Notes: a model not told the origin generated them from the letters alone. Positions 25,903 to 35,569 are shown, counted from the first letter of the stretch. The stretch is 64,000 nt of DNA from RGIG3701 sp017403345 (GCA_017403345.1 JAFQOH010000192.1:1-64000), one strand, 5' to 3'. Numbers and translations are program-made.

Positions 25903-28044
25903 ATGGCAGATACGATTTTATCTTCGGATCCAGGAAATCCCAACCCAGATCCCAACAATACTCCGAATCGATCGAAGCTAAATCCTGGAGATGTTATTGG
26001 GGGCTGCCGTCTTGTCGAGGAACTCGGGGCGGGCGGGTACGGCGTCACGTGGAAAGCGGTGATTTCTTCCGCTGGTGTGGAACAGACTGTGGTCTGCAAG
26101 CTGCTTAAGGAAAATTTGCGCAACGATACAGACGCGACCGAAGAAGTTCGGCGTGTTTTCGAACTGACACAGAGGTTAAATCACACGTACATCTGCCCGA
26201 TCAAGGCGATCGGTGAGGATCCGGTTCACGGTATTTTTCTCGTCATGGCGTATGCCGGCGGTGAAACGCTCCGCAAGTGGTTTAGCCGTCAGCCGGGATA
26301 CGAAAACGGACTCTCGATGGATATGGTCAAGCCTATTCTTGAGAAGATCGCTGATGCGCTGGACACGATCCACCGCAATGAGGTCCTTCATCGGGACGTG
26401 AAGCCGGAAAATATCATTTTCAGCGATTCGGGCAAGAATGCCGTGCCGTGGCTCATCGATTTCGGCATCGCGGCGAAGATCCACACGGAAGAGTCGAACA
26501 TGACGACCGGACGCAGTCGGGCGAATTCAGGAACCGCCCCCTACATGGCTCCTGAACAGCATCTGTCCCGCCAGCAGGATGCGCGCACGGACCAGTACGC
26601 GCTCGCAGTGATGGCTTACGAATTCCTCACCGGCCAGGTGCCGTTTCCGGGGAATCGGGATGAAGCTCTTGCTCTGAAAATGCTGGCGCTTCCGGAACAC
26701 GATCGGCTTTCAGCGCGTATGTACGCGGTCCTCTCAAAAGCATTGAATAGAGAAATGGACCAGCGTTTCGTAACGTGCACGGAGTTCGTCAACGCATTGT
26801 CGGCCGCGTCGGAACTTGCACCTGCGGCTAAAGATGAACTGCCGGATGTGGACGCGATGGCGGAAAAGATCTACCAGGAAGAGAAAAAACGCCAAGACGA
26901 AAAAATCGCTCAGCTTGCGAAAGAGAAAGCGAAACGTGAGGCAGAACGTCTTCTTGCCCGTCAGCAGAAGGAACGGGATCGCGAAGAAAAACGGCGTCAG
27001 AAAGCAGCCTTGAAAGACCAGAAAAAGGCAGAACGCCTTGCCCATGCGCGCCTGCGAAAAGAACAGAACGGCGGCCGTCCGCCCCTTTTCAATCGGCGTA
27101 ATTTTCTTCTCGGCGGTCTCGGCACAGCTGCTGCGCTTGGGGTGTGGCGGATGACGCAATATGAAGAGGAAGCGTTTCCTGGGCTAGAATCACCGTTGCC
27201 TGCGCCAGAATCACCGTTGAATAACTATTCACCAGCACCTTTGGATCCATCGGAGAACGGCATTTTAGGAAGATTTCCATTTGGAACTGCGGCCGGCGAG
27301 CGTAAGGTATGGCAGGTCGACGGTATTTATTACGCCTTCCGCTGGTGTCCTGCGGGCACGTTCACGATGGGGAGTCCATCCAGCGAATCTGGCCGATATG
27401 GTGACGAAGGACCCCAGCACAGCGTGACGCTTACGCGCGGTTTCTGGATGCTTGAGACAGAAGTGACGGAGGAAATGTGGCATCATGTGATGAGTGCGAG
27501 GGTCGCAACACAGGCCGCGAAGGAGATCGGACCTGTTGCTGCACCATCGTGGAAGAAAGGCCCCGATCATCCAAAGGTCGAGGTGCACTGGATGGAATGT
27601 GATGAATTTTGCCGTAAACTTTCGAGTCAACTTGGGCAGACGGTCAGTCTTCCAACGGAGGCGCAGTGGGAGTATGCGTGTCGTGCAGGTACGACGGGCG
27701 CGTATGCTGGGGATCTTGGTGAGATGGGCTGGTACGATCGCAAAGGCGGACGTGGAACTCATCCAGTAGGCCAAAAGAAGCCGAATGCGTGGGGTCTTTA
27801 CGACATGCACGGTAATGTGGATGAGTGGTGCCAGGACTGGTATGATGAAGATTACTACACCGAGTCGCCAACGAGCGACCCGTGCAACGAGGACAGCGGC
27901 TCGAGCCGAGTCTACCGCGGGGGCAGCTGGGGCGACGACGCCCAGTACTGTCGCTCCGCGTACCGGGACTGGGTTACGCCGGACGATGTGTTCATCATCG
28001 TTGGCTTCCGCCCAGTTTTGGCCAGTCCAGTCTCGGAGGAATAG
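25903..28044 (+). CDS. Hanks-type Ser/Thr kinase fused to a formylglycine-generating-enzyme-like domain
   Basis: 713 residues. The kinase domain (~30-300) has the Gly loop LGAGGYGVTWKA, Lys66 in VVCKLL, HRDVKPEN (~163-170), DFG (~186) and an APE-like MAPEQ. Residues ~325-395 are a highly charged helix, probably a coiled coil. NRRNFLLGGLGTAAALGVW (~405-425) is a short hydrophobic segment with twin Arg, likely the single membrane span. The rest (~455-713) is a SUMF1/FGE-type domain: FTMGSPSSE, EVTEEMWHHV, LPTEAQWEYACRAGT, and YRGGSWGDD near the end. In Planctomycetes this fusion is known; the outer domain probably senses or binds ligand rather than modifying sulfatases. Confidence 0.93.
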   Translation: MADTILSSDPGNPNPDPNNTPNRSKLNPGDVIGGCRLVEELGAGGYGVTWKAVISSAGVEQTVVCKLLKENLRNDTDATEEVRRVFELTQRLNHTYICPIKAIGEDPVHGIFLVMAYAGGETLRKWFSRQPGYENGLSMDMVKPILEKIADALDTIHRNEVLHRDVKPENIIFSDSGKNAVPWLIDFGIAAKIHTEESNMTTGRSRANSGTAPYMAPEQHLSRQQDARTDQYALAVMAYEFLTGQVPFPGNRDEALALKMLALPEHDRLSARMYAVLSKALNREMDQRFVTCTEFVNALSAASELAPAAKDELPDVDAMAEKIYQEEKKRQDEKIAQLAKEKAKREAERLLARQQKERDREEKRRQKAALKDQKKAERLAHARLRKEQNGGRPPLFNRRNFLLGGLGTAAALGVWRMTQYEEEAFPGLESPLPAPESPLNNYSPAPLDPSENGILGRFPFGTAAGERKVWQVDGIYYAFRWCPAGTFTMGSPSSESGRYGDEGPQHSVTLTRGFWMLETEVTEEMWHHVMSARVATQAAKEIGPVAAPSWKKGPDHPKVEVHWMECDEFCRKLSSQLGQTVSLPTEAQWEYACRAGTTGAYAGDLGEMGWYDRKGGRGTHPVGQKKPNAWGLYDMHGNVDEWCQDWYDEDYYTESPTSDPCNEDSGSSRVYRGGSWGDDAQYCRSAYRDWVTPDDVFIIVGFRPVLASPVSEE

Positions 28045-28086
28045 AGCGGAGCGCGGTAGGCGTCAGCTGCGCGGAGCGCCCCCTAA

Positions 28087-28105
28087 CCTCCCTTTGAAAG
28101 GGAGG
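28087..28105. other. Compact palindromic hairpin downstream of the kinase gene
   Basis: CCTCCCTTTGAAAGGGAGG folds on itself about a central G in a GC-rich context that differs from its surroundings. Lacking a T run, it may be a dispersed palindromic repeat or a stabilising hairpin between the convergent genes. Confidence 0.5.
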
Positions 28106-28159
28106 GGGACCGGCGTAGGCGGTGGAATGTTTTCGTGCCTTTTTTTACGGACGTTACGT

Positions 28160-28921
28160 TTACTTCTGCATCGGTACGAGCCAGCCGGTCCAGCCGTCAG
28201 GGGTGCGTGAGGTCTTTCCGAGCCAGATCTCGTTTTTCCAGAGCGTCACACCGACGTCGCTGTGGATGCGCGTTCTCTCGAAACTGTCGAGCGTCGGCGG
28301 AACGAGCATCGTGCCGGAGGGATTGCCCTGTTCTCCGTAGAAGCCGAGCCAGAATTTTCCCTGCGTGAAAGAGGCGGTCTGGAAGCCGAGGTGAGTGTAT
28401 CCGGTCTTCAGTACGTGCCGTTTTACGAATTTGAAATCCGGCGTGTACTGGTAGACGTAGTTTTCTTCGTATCCGCGCGGCAGGCCTCCGACGACGTAGA
28501 AGAAACCTTCCGAGAACGTGATGCCTCCTGCGCCGTGGACGACTTCCGGAACGTCGTATTTTGCGATGAATGAAAGGTCGTCGGTCCGGAAAGTCCAGAT
28601 CTCGCTTACGGCTTTTCCTGGCTCTTTGTTGAATTGTCCGCGATTGACTGCGACGTAAACGACTCCGTCATGGCAGCAGAGGTCTCCGTGGTGATTGGGG
28701 ACGTCGATTTTTTTGAGGAGTTTTCCGTTTCCGTCCGTTTTTGCCAGCTCGGTCGTGAAGGCCCAGAAAATATTTTCGCCGTCATTGTCGAGTCCCTGGA
28801 GATGTCCGCCGTAGGTACCTTCGCACATGATCTTCGGCGTATCGTCAGCCATTGCGTTTCCTGCAAAACAGGCTGCCGCTGCGGACATGCAGAGCGAGAG
28901 GACAAAATTTCTTCTTTTCAT
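28160..28921 (-). CDS. Secreted protein of propeller-like type, unknown function
   Basis: 253 residues. Signal peptide with predicted cut at NAMA-DD; AAGGAG before the ATG. The mature part shows repeated short strands with W/Y and G-D-turns (GLDNDGENIFWAF, CHDGVVYVAVNRGQ, FSEGFFYVVGG, FTQGKFWLGFYG), as in beta-propeller or SMP-30-like proteins. No catalytic motif recognised. It is convergent with the kinase gene and may be extracytoplasmic. Confidence 0.7.
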   Translation of the reverse strand: MKRRNFVLSLCMSAAAACFAGNAMADDTPKIMCEGTYGGHLQGLDNDGENIFWAFTTELAKTDGNGKLLKKIDVPNHHGDLCCHDGVVYVAVNRGQFNKEPGKAVSEIWTFRTDDLSFIAKYDVPEVVHGAGGITFSEGFFYVVGGLPRGYEENYVYQYTPDFKFVKRHVLKTGYTHLGFQTASFTQGKFWLGFYGEQGNPSGTMLVPPTLDSFERTRIHSDVGVTLWKNEIWLGKTSRTPDGWTGWLVPMQK

Positions 28922-29120
28922 TTTTTTCTCCTTGGATCTTCAGAATATTTGGAAAGTTTTTGGAAAGTTTTTGGAAAGGCGGGGTAAAAATCCTTCCAAA
29001 GTTCATTTTATCATATTTTGGGAGGAGCGTAAATGGTTTCCGGGAGAATATTTCGCAAAAAAGCGGAAAAAATCTCCCGGTCTAGGTTTGATCATGAGAA
29101 ATTGAGGATGGAACGAAAGG

Positions 29121-31136
29121 TTAAATTTGTCCGGAGACTTTTCGACCATCGACCAGTTCGTATGCGAGCGCTTCCATTTCGGCCCGGACGCCTGCGAGGG
29201 TCTGTTCACGCTTCATGAGGATCTCCTGTTTTTCTTTCAGTTCCCGCGCGAGCTGTTCGAGTTGGCGTTCGCGTTCTGAGAGACTTGCGTTTTGGCTGCT
29301 TGGAGCGGAATTTCCGCGGAGGGCATCTTCACGCATCTTCTGGAGTTCCAGAGCAGTCTGACGCCGCATTTTTTCGCATTCGAGGCGCGTTTCTTCTTCG
29401 AGCTGGCGAGCTCTTTCCTGGGATTGCGAGAGGACATCCATGGACTGGTTTCCCCATGGCGGCGCGGAATTTCCGGGCTGCTGTTTTGCCGTCAGGATGA
29501 TCGATTCGGAGTGCGTCTGCGCATTCTGAATGATTTTTTCAGCCTGTTCGCGCGCGATCTTGAGTATTTCCGCGGCCTGCATTTTTGCGTTTTTGACTTC
29601 CTGCTGGATCAGCATGGCCTCACGCTGTTTCCACTGGGAATCCATGGATTTGTATTTTTCCTCGAAGGAAGCGAGCAATTCCTGCTCGATACTTGCGCGC
29701 CGGAGTTCCATTTCGTACTGGAAATCGTTTCGCTCGCGTTCGAGTTTTTTCTGTTCCATGACGAGCTGGGACATTTGGAGCGAGGCTTGCGCCTTTGCAT
29801 CCTCGACGATCGTTTCTGCGCGCTTCTGGACGTCCGCAAGCAGGGAGGCGGCGTGTTCGTTCGCTTCCGAGACGATCCCTTTTGCTTCCTGGAGTGCATG
29901 GAGCTGTGATTCGCGGACTTCGCTTTTTTCCTGTTCGAGCTTGGCTTGAGCTTCCGCGAGTTCCTTTTCCCGTTCTTCCAGATCATTCAGTTTTTCTTGG
30001 ATCGCGGTTTCCGCTTCCTGGCGGATCTTATCGATCTCGAACTGTGCCTGATCGAACTTGTGCGCAATCTCCGTTTCGGCATCCTGGAGCATCTGGGTAC
30101 ACTGTTCCTGCGTTTCACCGAGTTGTTTCTGTGAGACGGTTTCGGCGTCCTGGATCATGTCGGCGCAGCGTTTGCGCGCGTCTTCGACCTGCGATCGCGC
30201 TTCGTTTTCCGCATTCTCGATCATGCTGTCGCAGATCACGCGAGTTTCATCCAGCTGTTTCTGGGCATTATTTTCCGCATTTTGGAGGATCTGCACGCCT
30301 TCGGTCTGCGCGTTGAATCGAGCTTTTCGGGCTTCTTCCTTCAGGTTATCGAGCTCTTTTCGGGCATCCTGCGCTTCGACCTGCCACTGGGATTCGAGTT
30401 CCTCCACTTTCTGCTGGACTTTTTCCTGGAATCGGTCGTTCAGTTCCTTGCGCGTCTCGGCGAGCTCCTGCATCATCGCCTGCCGTTCCTCTTCGAGCTC
30501 TTCTTCTTTTTGGATCAGACGAGCTTCCGCGGTCTCCAGATCCTTTTCCCGTGCGCTGACCTGCTCCATTCGGCTCTGTATTTGCGCACTTGCGTCCGTG
30601 ATGAGCTGCCGGGCCACTTCCCTCTGTTTTTTGAGGTACTCTTTCATCTCGTCAAACTGTTCACGGGAATCCTGCTCGAATTTTTCCTGTTCGGCAGTCA
30701 GCCGGGCGCGAATGTTCTCGACTTCACGGATCTTGCTCTGAATATTTCTCCGGTTTTCTTCCTGCGCATCCTGGAGACTTTTTTCTTTCTCTGAAAGCGC
30801 AGCGGCACGTTCCTCCAGATGCTGCTGGATCGTTTCCAGTTCACGGCAGCGCGTCTCGTAGTTCTTTTCAGCCGTCAGAAGCGAAAGGATCCGCTGCTCC
30901 AGCTCATCCGTTTCGGTCTTGACTCTCTGCGCTCTCTGCTCAAGCTCTTCTTCACGTGTCTGGAATTCCTGCCGGCGGCGGAGCTCTTCAGACTCCTGAT
31001 CCATGATGCGTTTTTTCAACTCTGACTCTCTGGCCGCAACGTCATCTTCACGTGCACGAAGCTGCGCGACTATCTGAGTCGTCTGGTGCTGCAGTTCCTC
31101 GCTGATGCGGATGGTCGGATCATTGGTATTCGGCAT
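29121..31136 (-). CDS. Long coiled-coil protein
   Basis: 671 residues from the ATG at 31136; the frame is open further but the longer N-terminus is not protein-like. Almost the entire sequence is charged heptad-like helix rich in Glu, Gln, Lys and Ala, with no membrane span or signal peptide. A middle region repeats a ~20-residue pattern (ENNAQKQLDETRVICDSMIE and three more similar units, ~250-330), and a second part repeats AKAQAS/ILKIAREQAEKI motifs. It recalls DivIVA-like, SMC-hinge-less or cell-shape scaffolds, but no family can be assigned. It is divergent from the response regulator. Confidence 0.75.
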   Translation of the reverse strand: MPNTNDPTIRISEELQHQTTQIVAQLRAREDDVAARESELKKRIMDQESEELRRRQEFQTREEELEQRAQRVKTETDELEQRILSLLTAEKNYETRCRELETIQQHLEERAAALSEKEKSLQDAQEENRRNIQSKIREVENIRARLTAEQEKFEQDSREQFDEMKEYLKKQREVARQLITDASAQIQSRMEQVSAREKDLETAEARLIQKEEELEEERQAMMQELAETRKELNDRFQEKVQQKVEELESQWQVEAQDARKELDNLKEEARKARFNAQTEGVQILQNAENNAQKQLDETRVICDSMIENAENEARSQVEDARKRCADMIQDAETVSQKQLGETQEQCTQMLQDAETEIAHKFDQAQFEIDKIRQEAETAIQEKLNDLEEREKELAEAQAKLEQEKSEVRESQLHALQEAKGIVSEANEHAASLLADVQKRAETIVEDAKAQASLQMSQLVMEQKKLERERNDFQYEMELRRASIEQELLASFEEKYKSMDSQWKQREAMLIQQEVKNAKMQAAEILKIAREQAEKIIQNAQTHSESIILTAKQQPGNSAPPWGNQSMDVLSQSQERARQLEEETRLECEKMRRQTALELQKMREDALRGNSAPSSQNASLSERERQLEQLARELKEKQEILMKREQTLAGVRAEMEALAYELVDGRKVSGQI

Positions 31137-31541
31137 AATGAAAGCCCTTTGGAAATTTGGGAAATATTTGAGCTGTCTTTGTCCCGGAGGACAGGAGATC
31201 GCAAAAACAAAAAAAGTCTCCATCTTTTTAATCGGCAAAATCATTAAACTTTCTTTAATTGGAAGTGTGAAGCGTGGAAAATATTTCCAATTTTGGAAGA
31301 TGGGTATTCTGTGGAGGGGTGGAAAAGTCTTTCAGAAAGACGAAAATTTCAGATCAGGCAGGTGCAAAAGAAAAAATATTTGAAAATATCTTGAGAAAAA
31401 AGTGTGTTTTTCGGCGGGAAAGTAGGGAGCGCTCTTGCCAATGTGCGGGAATCTGCTATAATAGAAGTGCGTGTTGCTGCAAAAGTGAGACGCGGAAAAA
31501 CGGACCGTTGGCCGTGAAGAGAGAATTTCGGGGAGAAAAAA
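31137..31541. other. Divergent regulatory region between the coiled-coil gene and the response regulator
   Basis: 405 nt, A/T-rich. It holds the plus-strand promoter at 31435-31462 and two palindromes: TGGAAAATATTTCCA (31275-31289) and GTCTTTCAGAAAGAC (31327-31341), both possible operator sites. No minus-strand promoter was placed. Confidence 0.5.
31435..31462 (+). promoter_or_regulatory. Promoter of the response regulator gene
   Basis: TTGCCA (31435-31440), 16-nt spacer, TATAAT (31457-31462). Confidence 0.75.
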
Positions 31542-31988
31542 ATGGCGAATCGGATTTTGATCGCAGACGACAATCAGACGAATGTGGAATTGCTGGAAAC
31601 GTTCCTTCTGGAGCTTGACTGTGAGATCGAGATGGCGTATGACGGCGCAGAAACGCTTGAGAAGGTGCAGTCTTTTCATCCGGATCTGATCCTTCTGGAC
31701 ATCATGATGCCGAAACTCAATGGTTTTGAGGTCTGTAAGACGCTGAAATCGGATCCGGAGACCTCGCAGACGATGATCCTGATGGTGACTGCGCTGAATG
31801 AGCTTGGAGATATCGAGCGTGCAGTGGAAGCAGGGTGCGACGATTTTCTGAGCAAACCGGTCAATCGAGTGGAACTTCTCAAGCGGGTCCAGAATATGCT
31901 TCGGCTCCATTCGGTGACGGATGAGCTGGAGCGTCTTCGGACGTACATCGACAGCATGGAATCGCAGCAGGGGCCGAATCGCGGGTAA
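31542..31988 (+). CDS. Single-domain response regulator (CheY-like)
   Basis: 148 residues; one receiver domain with the acidic pocket ADDN (residues 8-11), phosphorylated Asp53 in LLDIMMP, Thr in MVTALN and Lys in FLSKPVN. After the domain only a ~25-residue helix remains, so there is no DNA-binding or enzymatic output. Such proteins relay phosphate or bind a partner. No histidine kinase is next to it. It begins a series of plus-strand genes after its own promoter. Confidence 0.93.
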   Translation: MANRILIADDNQTNVELLETFLLELDCEIEMAYDGAETLEKVQSFHPDLILLDIMMPKLNGFEVCKTLKSDPETSQTMILMVTALNELGDIERAVEAGCDDFLSKPVNRVELLKRVQNMLRLHSVTDELERLRTYIDSMESQQGPNRG

Positions 31989-32015
31989 CTGGCGGGTAAC
32001 TGGCGGGTACTGGCG
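31978..32015. repeat. Tandem 11-nt unit at the end of the response regulator gene
   Basis: About three copies of GCGGGTAACTG (the third lacks one A) overlap and follow the stop codon of the response regulator; not in frame with a gene beyond the stop. Confidence 0.7.
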
Positions 32016-32055
32016 GTCTGAAATTTGAGGCCGATCGGGCGCTTGAGGAACATTT

Positions 32056-32523
32056 ATGGAGAATCCGTTCATCAATTTTTTAATTGTGGCGATCACCCTG
32101 CTTGTCGGTTTGCTGACCTTTCGGAAAACGCACCGGGACTGGCGCAAAAGGACGGAAGAATGGCAGGAGAAACTTCGTGCGGAATGTGGGTCGGATCCTA
32201 TTCGTGAACCGGACTGGCTGAGCACCGAGAAACGGTTTTATCGGAGGCAGTACAGGATCCGGATGCAGATCGGAGTTTGCTTTCTGCTGCTTGCGGTACT
32301 GATCGCGGGTCTCTGGTACTGTCTGGCCAACCGCCTTGCAGAGAAGGGGGTGTATTGCGTCATTGCCAGCTTGCTTCTGATTTTCTGGCAGAGTTTTTTG
32401 GCTGTGATGGACGGTATTCGGTCATACGTATATCTTTCGCGTGAGGATGCAAATGAGGTCATTGCGGAAGAAAAAGAGTTTCTGCGTAATGAATACCGGA
32501 AACGGCACATGAAAAAAAAGTAA
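32056..32523 (+). CDS. Small membrane protein, unknown function
   Basis: 155 residues. A membrane helix at ~7-22, a charged stretch with many Arg and Glu, then two helices at ~75-92 and ~101-122, and a charged C-terminal tail ending HMKKK. The layout suggests a hairpin in the membrane with cytoplasmic ends. No family recognised. It begins 67 nt after the response regulator and may be cotranscribed. Confidence 0.6.
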   Translation: MENPFINFLIVAITLLVGLLTFRKTHRDWRKRTEEWQEKLRAECGSDPIREPDWLSTEKRFYRRQYRIRMQIGVCFLLLAVLIAGLWYCLANRLAEKGVYCVIASLLLIFWQSFLAVMDGIRSYVYLSREDANEVIAEEKEFLRNEYRKRHMKKK

Positions 32524-32597
32524 TGTTTTCGTTGGGAAAAAAGAGACGGAAGCATTTGGACATAAATTTTTATAAAAAAGATCGAGGATCGTGAGAC

Positions 32598-34805
32598 ATG
32601 ATCGATATTTACTCTTTGTGCCCGGGCGGAACGGGCAAAAAAATCAAATTTTGCTGTCCTAATCGGGTCGAGGAATTTCGTAAGATATACAAATTGCTCG
32701 ATGCCAATCAAAATACTGCGTGCCTGAATTTTATCGACGGACTTTTGAAAACGGATCCGTCATGCGCGTGTATGCTGGCGATCCGGTGCGTCATTTTGAA
32801 GTCGCTTCCGAATCGAGAGCAGGACCTGATCAAAACGGCGTACCAGTTTTATGAAAATCATCCGGAGAATCCCATTGCGATCGCGGAATCCGCGCAGGCT
32901 ATTTATCTGGAGGGGATCCAGACGGTCACGAAAAAGTACGAGGCGCTCCCGCCGCAGCAGCGTGTGGATCTGGCATTGACGGAGCGTGAGGAAATGCGCG
33001 ACGTCATTCGCCGCACGATCCTGCGGTACGAAAAAGCCTTCTCGGTCCCGCAGCCGTTCCAGTACGAACAGGTCGTTTTGAAGCTGGAAATGTTCGTGAA
33101 GATGCTGATCAAGGTCGGATTTTACGAATCGGCGAATGCCTGGATGGGGCTGGTGCTGGACGTTTCATCCAATCCGGCGCTCCAGGACATGTTCATGAAC
33201 AGTCTGCGTCAGCTGAAAACGAGCAAGGCGATCCAGCACTGTTTCCGTATCGGGCTTCGGGTGCGGAACGCGGCGAAGGAATGCGCGTGGAAAGCGGAAT
33301 TTGACCAGATCGTGGATGCGCAGATACGCAAACTGCACTGGAGTCGGGCGATCGAGGAACTTAAGGCGCTTGCTCTGCGTCATGAGGATGTGCGGACGGC
33401 GCCGGAGTACTGGTTTGACTTGGCTCTGCTTCATGAGTGGCTCTGCGACCTGGAAACGGCAGAGAAGTGCTGGAAGGAATATTTGAAGTGCGACGGCGTT
33501 TCGTTCTACGATGCGCTTGAAAAACGGATCCGCCTGAGTTTCTTCCATGAATGTCCGCTCGAAGATGCGATGAATATCTGCACGCTGGATTTCCCGCTGA
33601 ACGGAGCGGATGAAGTCCTTGAGAAGTTGACCGCGGATCCGGTGTATCGTCAGGTCCCGGAACTTCAGATGCAGAGTCTCAATGGCGAAACGCTTTTGGC
33701 GGCGTTTGACATTTTGGACTCTCCGGTGCCTGCGTCGCTGGAAGAGCTGGATCTGAGATCGATCCCGGTCGTGGTCGGCAACGCGATCCTCTGGAAGCAT
33801 AAAGAGACCGGAGCGGTACGGCTCGAGGTCATCAACGTGCTGCAGGGCGGTGCGGATTTCGTTCGCGGAGAGGTGCAGGAAGTGCTTGCTCCCTGGATCT
33901 CCGGCAAGGTCCAGCAGAAGGTGACGCGGAGCATCTCCGTGACGCTGGATTCCCTTTTGCGCAAGATCGCGCTTCCTGCCAGTCTGACGGATCAGCAGGT
34001 ACGGAACCTGAAAAATCAGCATTGCCGTTCCATTCTCCTGGAGCGCTGGATCGATTTTCCGCTTGGGATCCTGAAGCATCAGTCCATGCGTTCTGCTGCC
34101 GCGAAACCGCAGATGCGGCCTCTGGTCGAGACGGTGATCTACGCGCTGCGGTATTTGCTGGAACGTGAAAAACTGGATATTTCGCTCTTGGACGAATTGC
34201 GCGCGGAGCTGCATCTTGATCCTCTGCCGCAAATTCCCGCGGAGCAGGTCGAAACGCTTTCTCCCCTCTTTTTCGACCAGCTGAAACTGGAAGACCTGAC
34301 GCCTGCGCTTCTGGAGCGGGTCTTTTACGTCTCGCGCATGTTCAACGAGGACAATCTGCCGATGGAGATCCTTGCGTCGATCTCGAAAGACACGCAATAT
34401 GCGCCGGCGTTTCGCATTGAGGTACTGAAAGCGATGTGGAGCCGGGATCCGCACGGAGAGGATTTCCAGGACATCGTGACTCGCGGTCGGCAGCTTTGCG
34501 TCGAAAATCGGCTTTCGGACGTCTTTTTCGACATCATGGAAGTGGCGTATGCGATGAACGAGCATCGGCTCCAGACCGTCTTTGAAAAACTGAAGCACAT
34601 TCGGGAAGCGCATTCGGATGATCCGGAGGCGATGCAGAATGCGGCACAGCTGAGCAAGTACATGTACGGGATCGTGCAGAGTATGGATCCGGCAGAATTG
34701 GTCGCGCTTCAGCAGCAGACCTCTTTTGTGATCCCGGATGGTGCGGGCCTGCGGAACATGCAGGGAAACCGGCCGCTTTTCGGGGAACCCGGTAAGTATT
34801 TTTGA
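32598..34805 (+). CDS. TPR-like helical-repeat protein with an N-terminal SEC-C-like zinc motif
   Basis: 735 residues. The first 25 contain LCPGGTGKKIKFCCPN, a variant of the SEC-C metal motif (usually CPCGSGKKYKKCC) in which the second Cys is replaced by Gly. The remainder is mostly helical, with TPR-like pairs (e.g. EYWFDLALLHEWLCDLETAE near 275-300) and no signal peptide. SEC-C motifs bind zinc and help proteins contact the ribosome or SecB; here that is inference. GAGGAT precedes the ATG. tmk follows 31 nt later. Confidence 0.7.
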   Translation: MIDIYSLCPGGTGKKIKFCCPNRVEEFRKIYKLLDANQNTACLNFIDGLLKTDPSCACMLAIRCVILKSLPNREQDLIKTAYQFYENHPENPIAIAESAQAIYLEGIQTVTKKYEALPPQQRVDLALTEREEMRDVIRRTILRYEKAFSVPQPFQYEQVVLKLEMFVKMLIKVGFYESANAWMGLVLDVSSNPALQDMFMNSLRQLKTSKAIQHCFRIGLRVRNAAKECAWKAEFDQIVDAQIRKLHWSRAIEELKALALRHEDVRTAPEYWFDLALLHEWLCDLETAEKCWKEYLKCDGVSFYDALEKRIRLSFFHECPLEDAMNICTLDFPLNGADEVLEKLTADPVYRQVPELQMQSLNGETLLAAFDILDSPVPASLEELDLRSIPVVVGNAILWKHKETGAVRLEVINVLQGGADFVRGEVQEVLAPWISGKVQQKVTRSISVTLDSLLRKIALPASLTDQQVRNLKNQHCRSILLERWIDFPLGILKHQSMRSAAAKPQMRPLVETVIYALRYLLEREKLDISLLDELRAELHLDPLPQIPAEQVETLSPLFFDQLKLEDLTPALLERVFYVSRMFNEDNLPMEILASISKDTQYAPAFRIEVLKAMWSRDPHGEDFQDIVTRGRQLCVENRLSDVFFDIMEVAYAMNEHRLQTVFEKLKHIREAHSDDPEAMQNAAQLSKYMYGIVQSMDPAELVALQQQTSFVIPDGAGLRNMQGNRPLFGEPGKYF

Positions 34806-34836
34806 ACGCTGAAGCGGCTGGACCAGGAGGTCGAAA

Positions 34837-35442
34837 ATGTTCATTGCGCTGGAAGGCGGTGACGGCGTTGGAAAGAGTACGCAGATCGCTCTGCTTCGGG
34901 AGTGGCTCGAGGCGAAGGGAGAGCGTGTGACGTTTTTCCGGGAGCCGGGAAGTACTGCGCTGGGTGAGAAAGTGCGGGAACTGCTTCTTTTTCATCGCGA
35001 GATCGGTATTTGCCGAATGAGTGAACTGCTTTTGTTCATGACGGCGCGGGCGCAGGTCGTGAGTGAGGTCATTCGTCCTGCACTGGAACGCGGTGAGGTC
35101 GTGCTCGCAGACCGGTTTTTGCTCTCGAGTATCGTTTATCAGGGGTACGGCGGGGAGCTGGATGTGGAAGAGATCCGCCGTCTTGGACGGATCGCGGCGG
35201 GGGGGATCCTGCCGGATCGAAATCTCATTCTGGATCTTCCGCTCGAGGCTGCGAAGACGAGAAGAAAAGGGGTGCCGGACCGGATCGAATCGGAAGCGGA
35301 TGCGTTTCATGAACGCGTGCGTAATGGTTTTTTGAAGGAGGCGGAACTCTTTCCGGAGCAGAACGTCCTCATTTCCGCTGACCAGCCGATCGAAGCCGTT
35401 CAGACGGAGATCCGTGAGGCGGTGAAGTCCCTTTGGGGATGA
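34837..35442 (+). CDS. tmk: Thymidylate kinase
   Basis: 201 residues, the usual length. It phosphorylates dTMP to dTDP for DNA synthesis. Visible: P-loop GGDGVGKST (8-16), the DRX-type FFREPGST, the substrate motif DRFLLSSIVYQGYG, and the C-terminal DRIESEADAFHERVRNGF. The LID is short. AGGAGG lies upstream, and the gene is close to its neighbours in a plus-strand series. Confidence 0.96.
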   Translation: MFIALEGGDGVGKSTQIALLREWLEAKGERVTFFREPGSTALGEKVRELLLFHREIGICRMSELLLFMTARAQVVSEVIRPALERGEVVLADRFLLSSIVYQGYGGELDVEEIRRLGRIAAGGILPDRNLILDLPLEAAKTRRKGVPDRIESEADAFHERVRNGFLKEAELFPEQNVLISADQPIEAVQTEIREAVKSLWG

Positions 35443-35569
35443 ACGCTCTGGAATGAATGCGGTTCCGTCAATGGTCTGTCCTGTATTTTGAGGATGCTGG
35501 GCAGTCTGTGCGTTTTTTTTATTTTTTGTCATCGGTTCTGTTTTGCAGGACCCATTGGAGAATTTTTTC

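Noticed and set aside
28087..28105. Hairpin considered as a terminator for the kinase gene
   Set aside because: No T run on either strand; listed as a palindrome instead.
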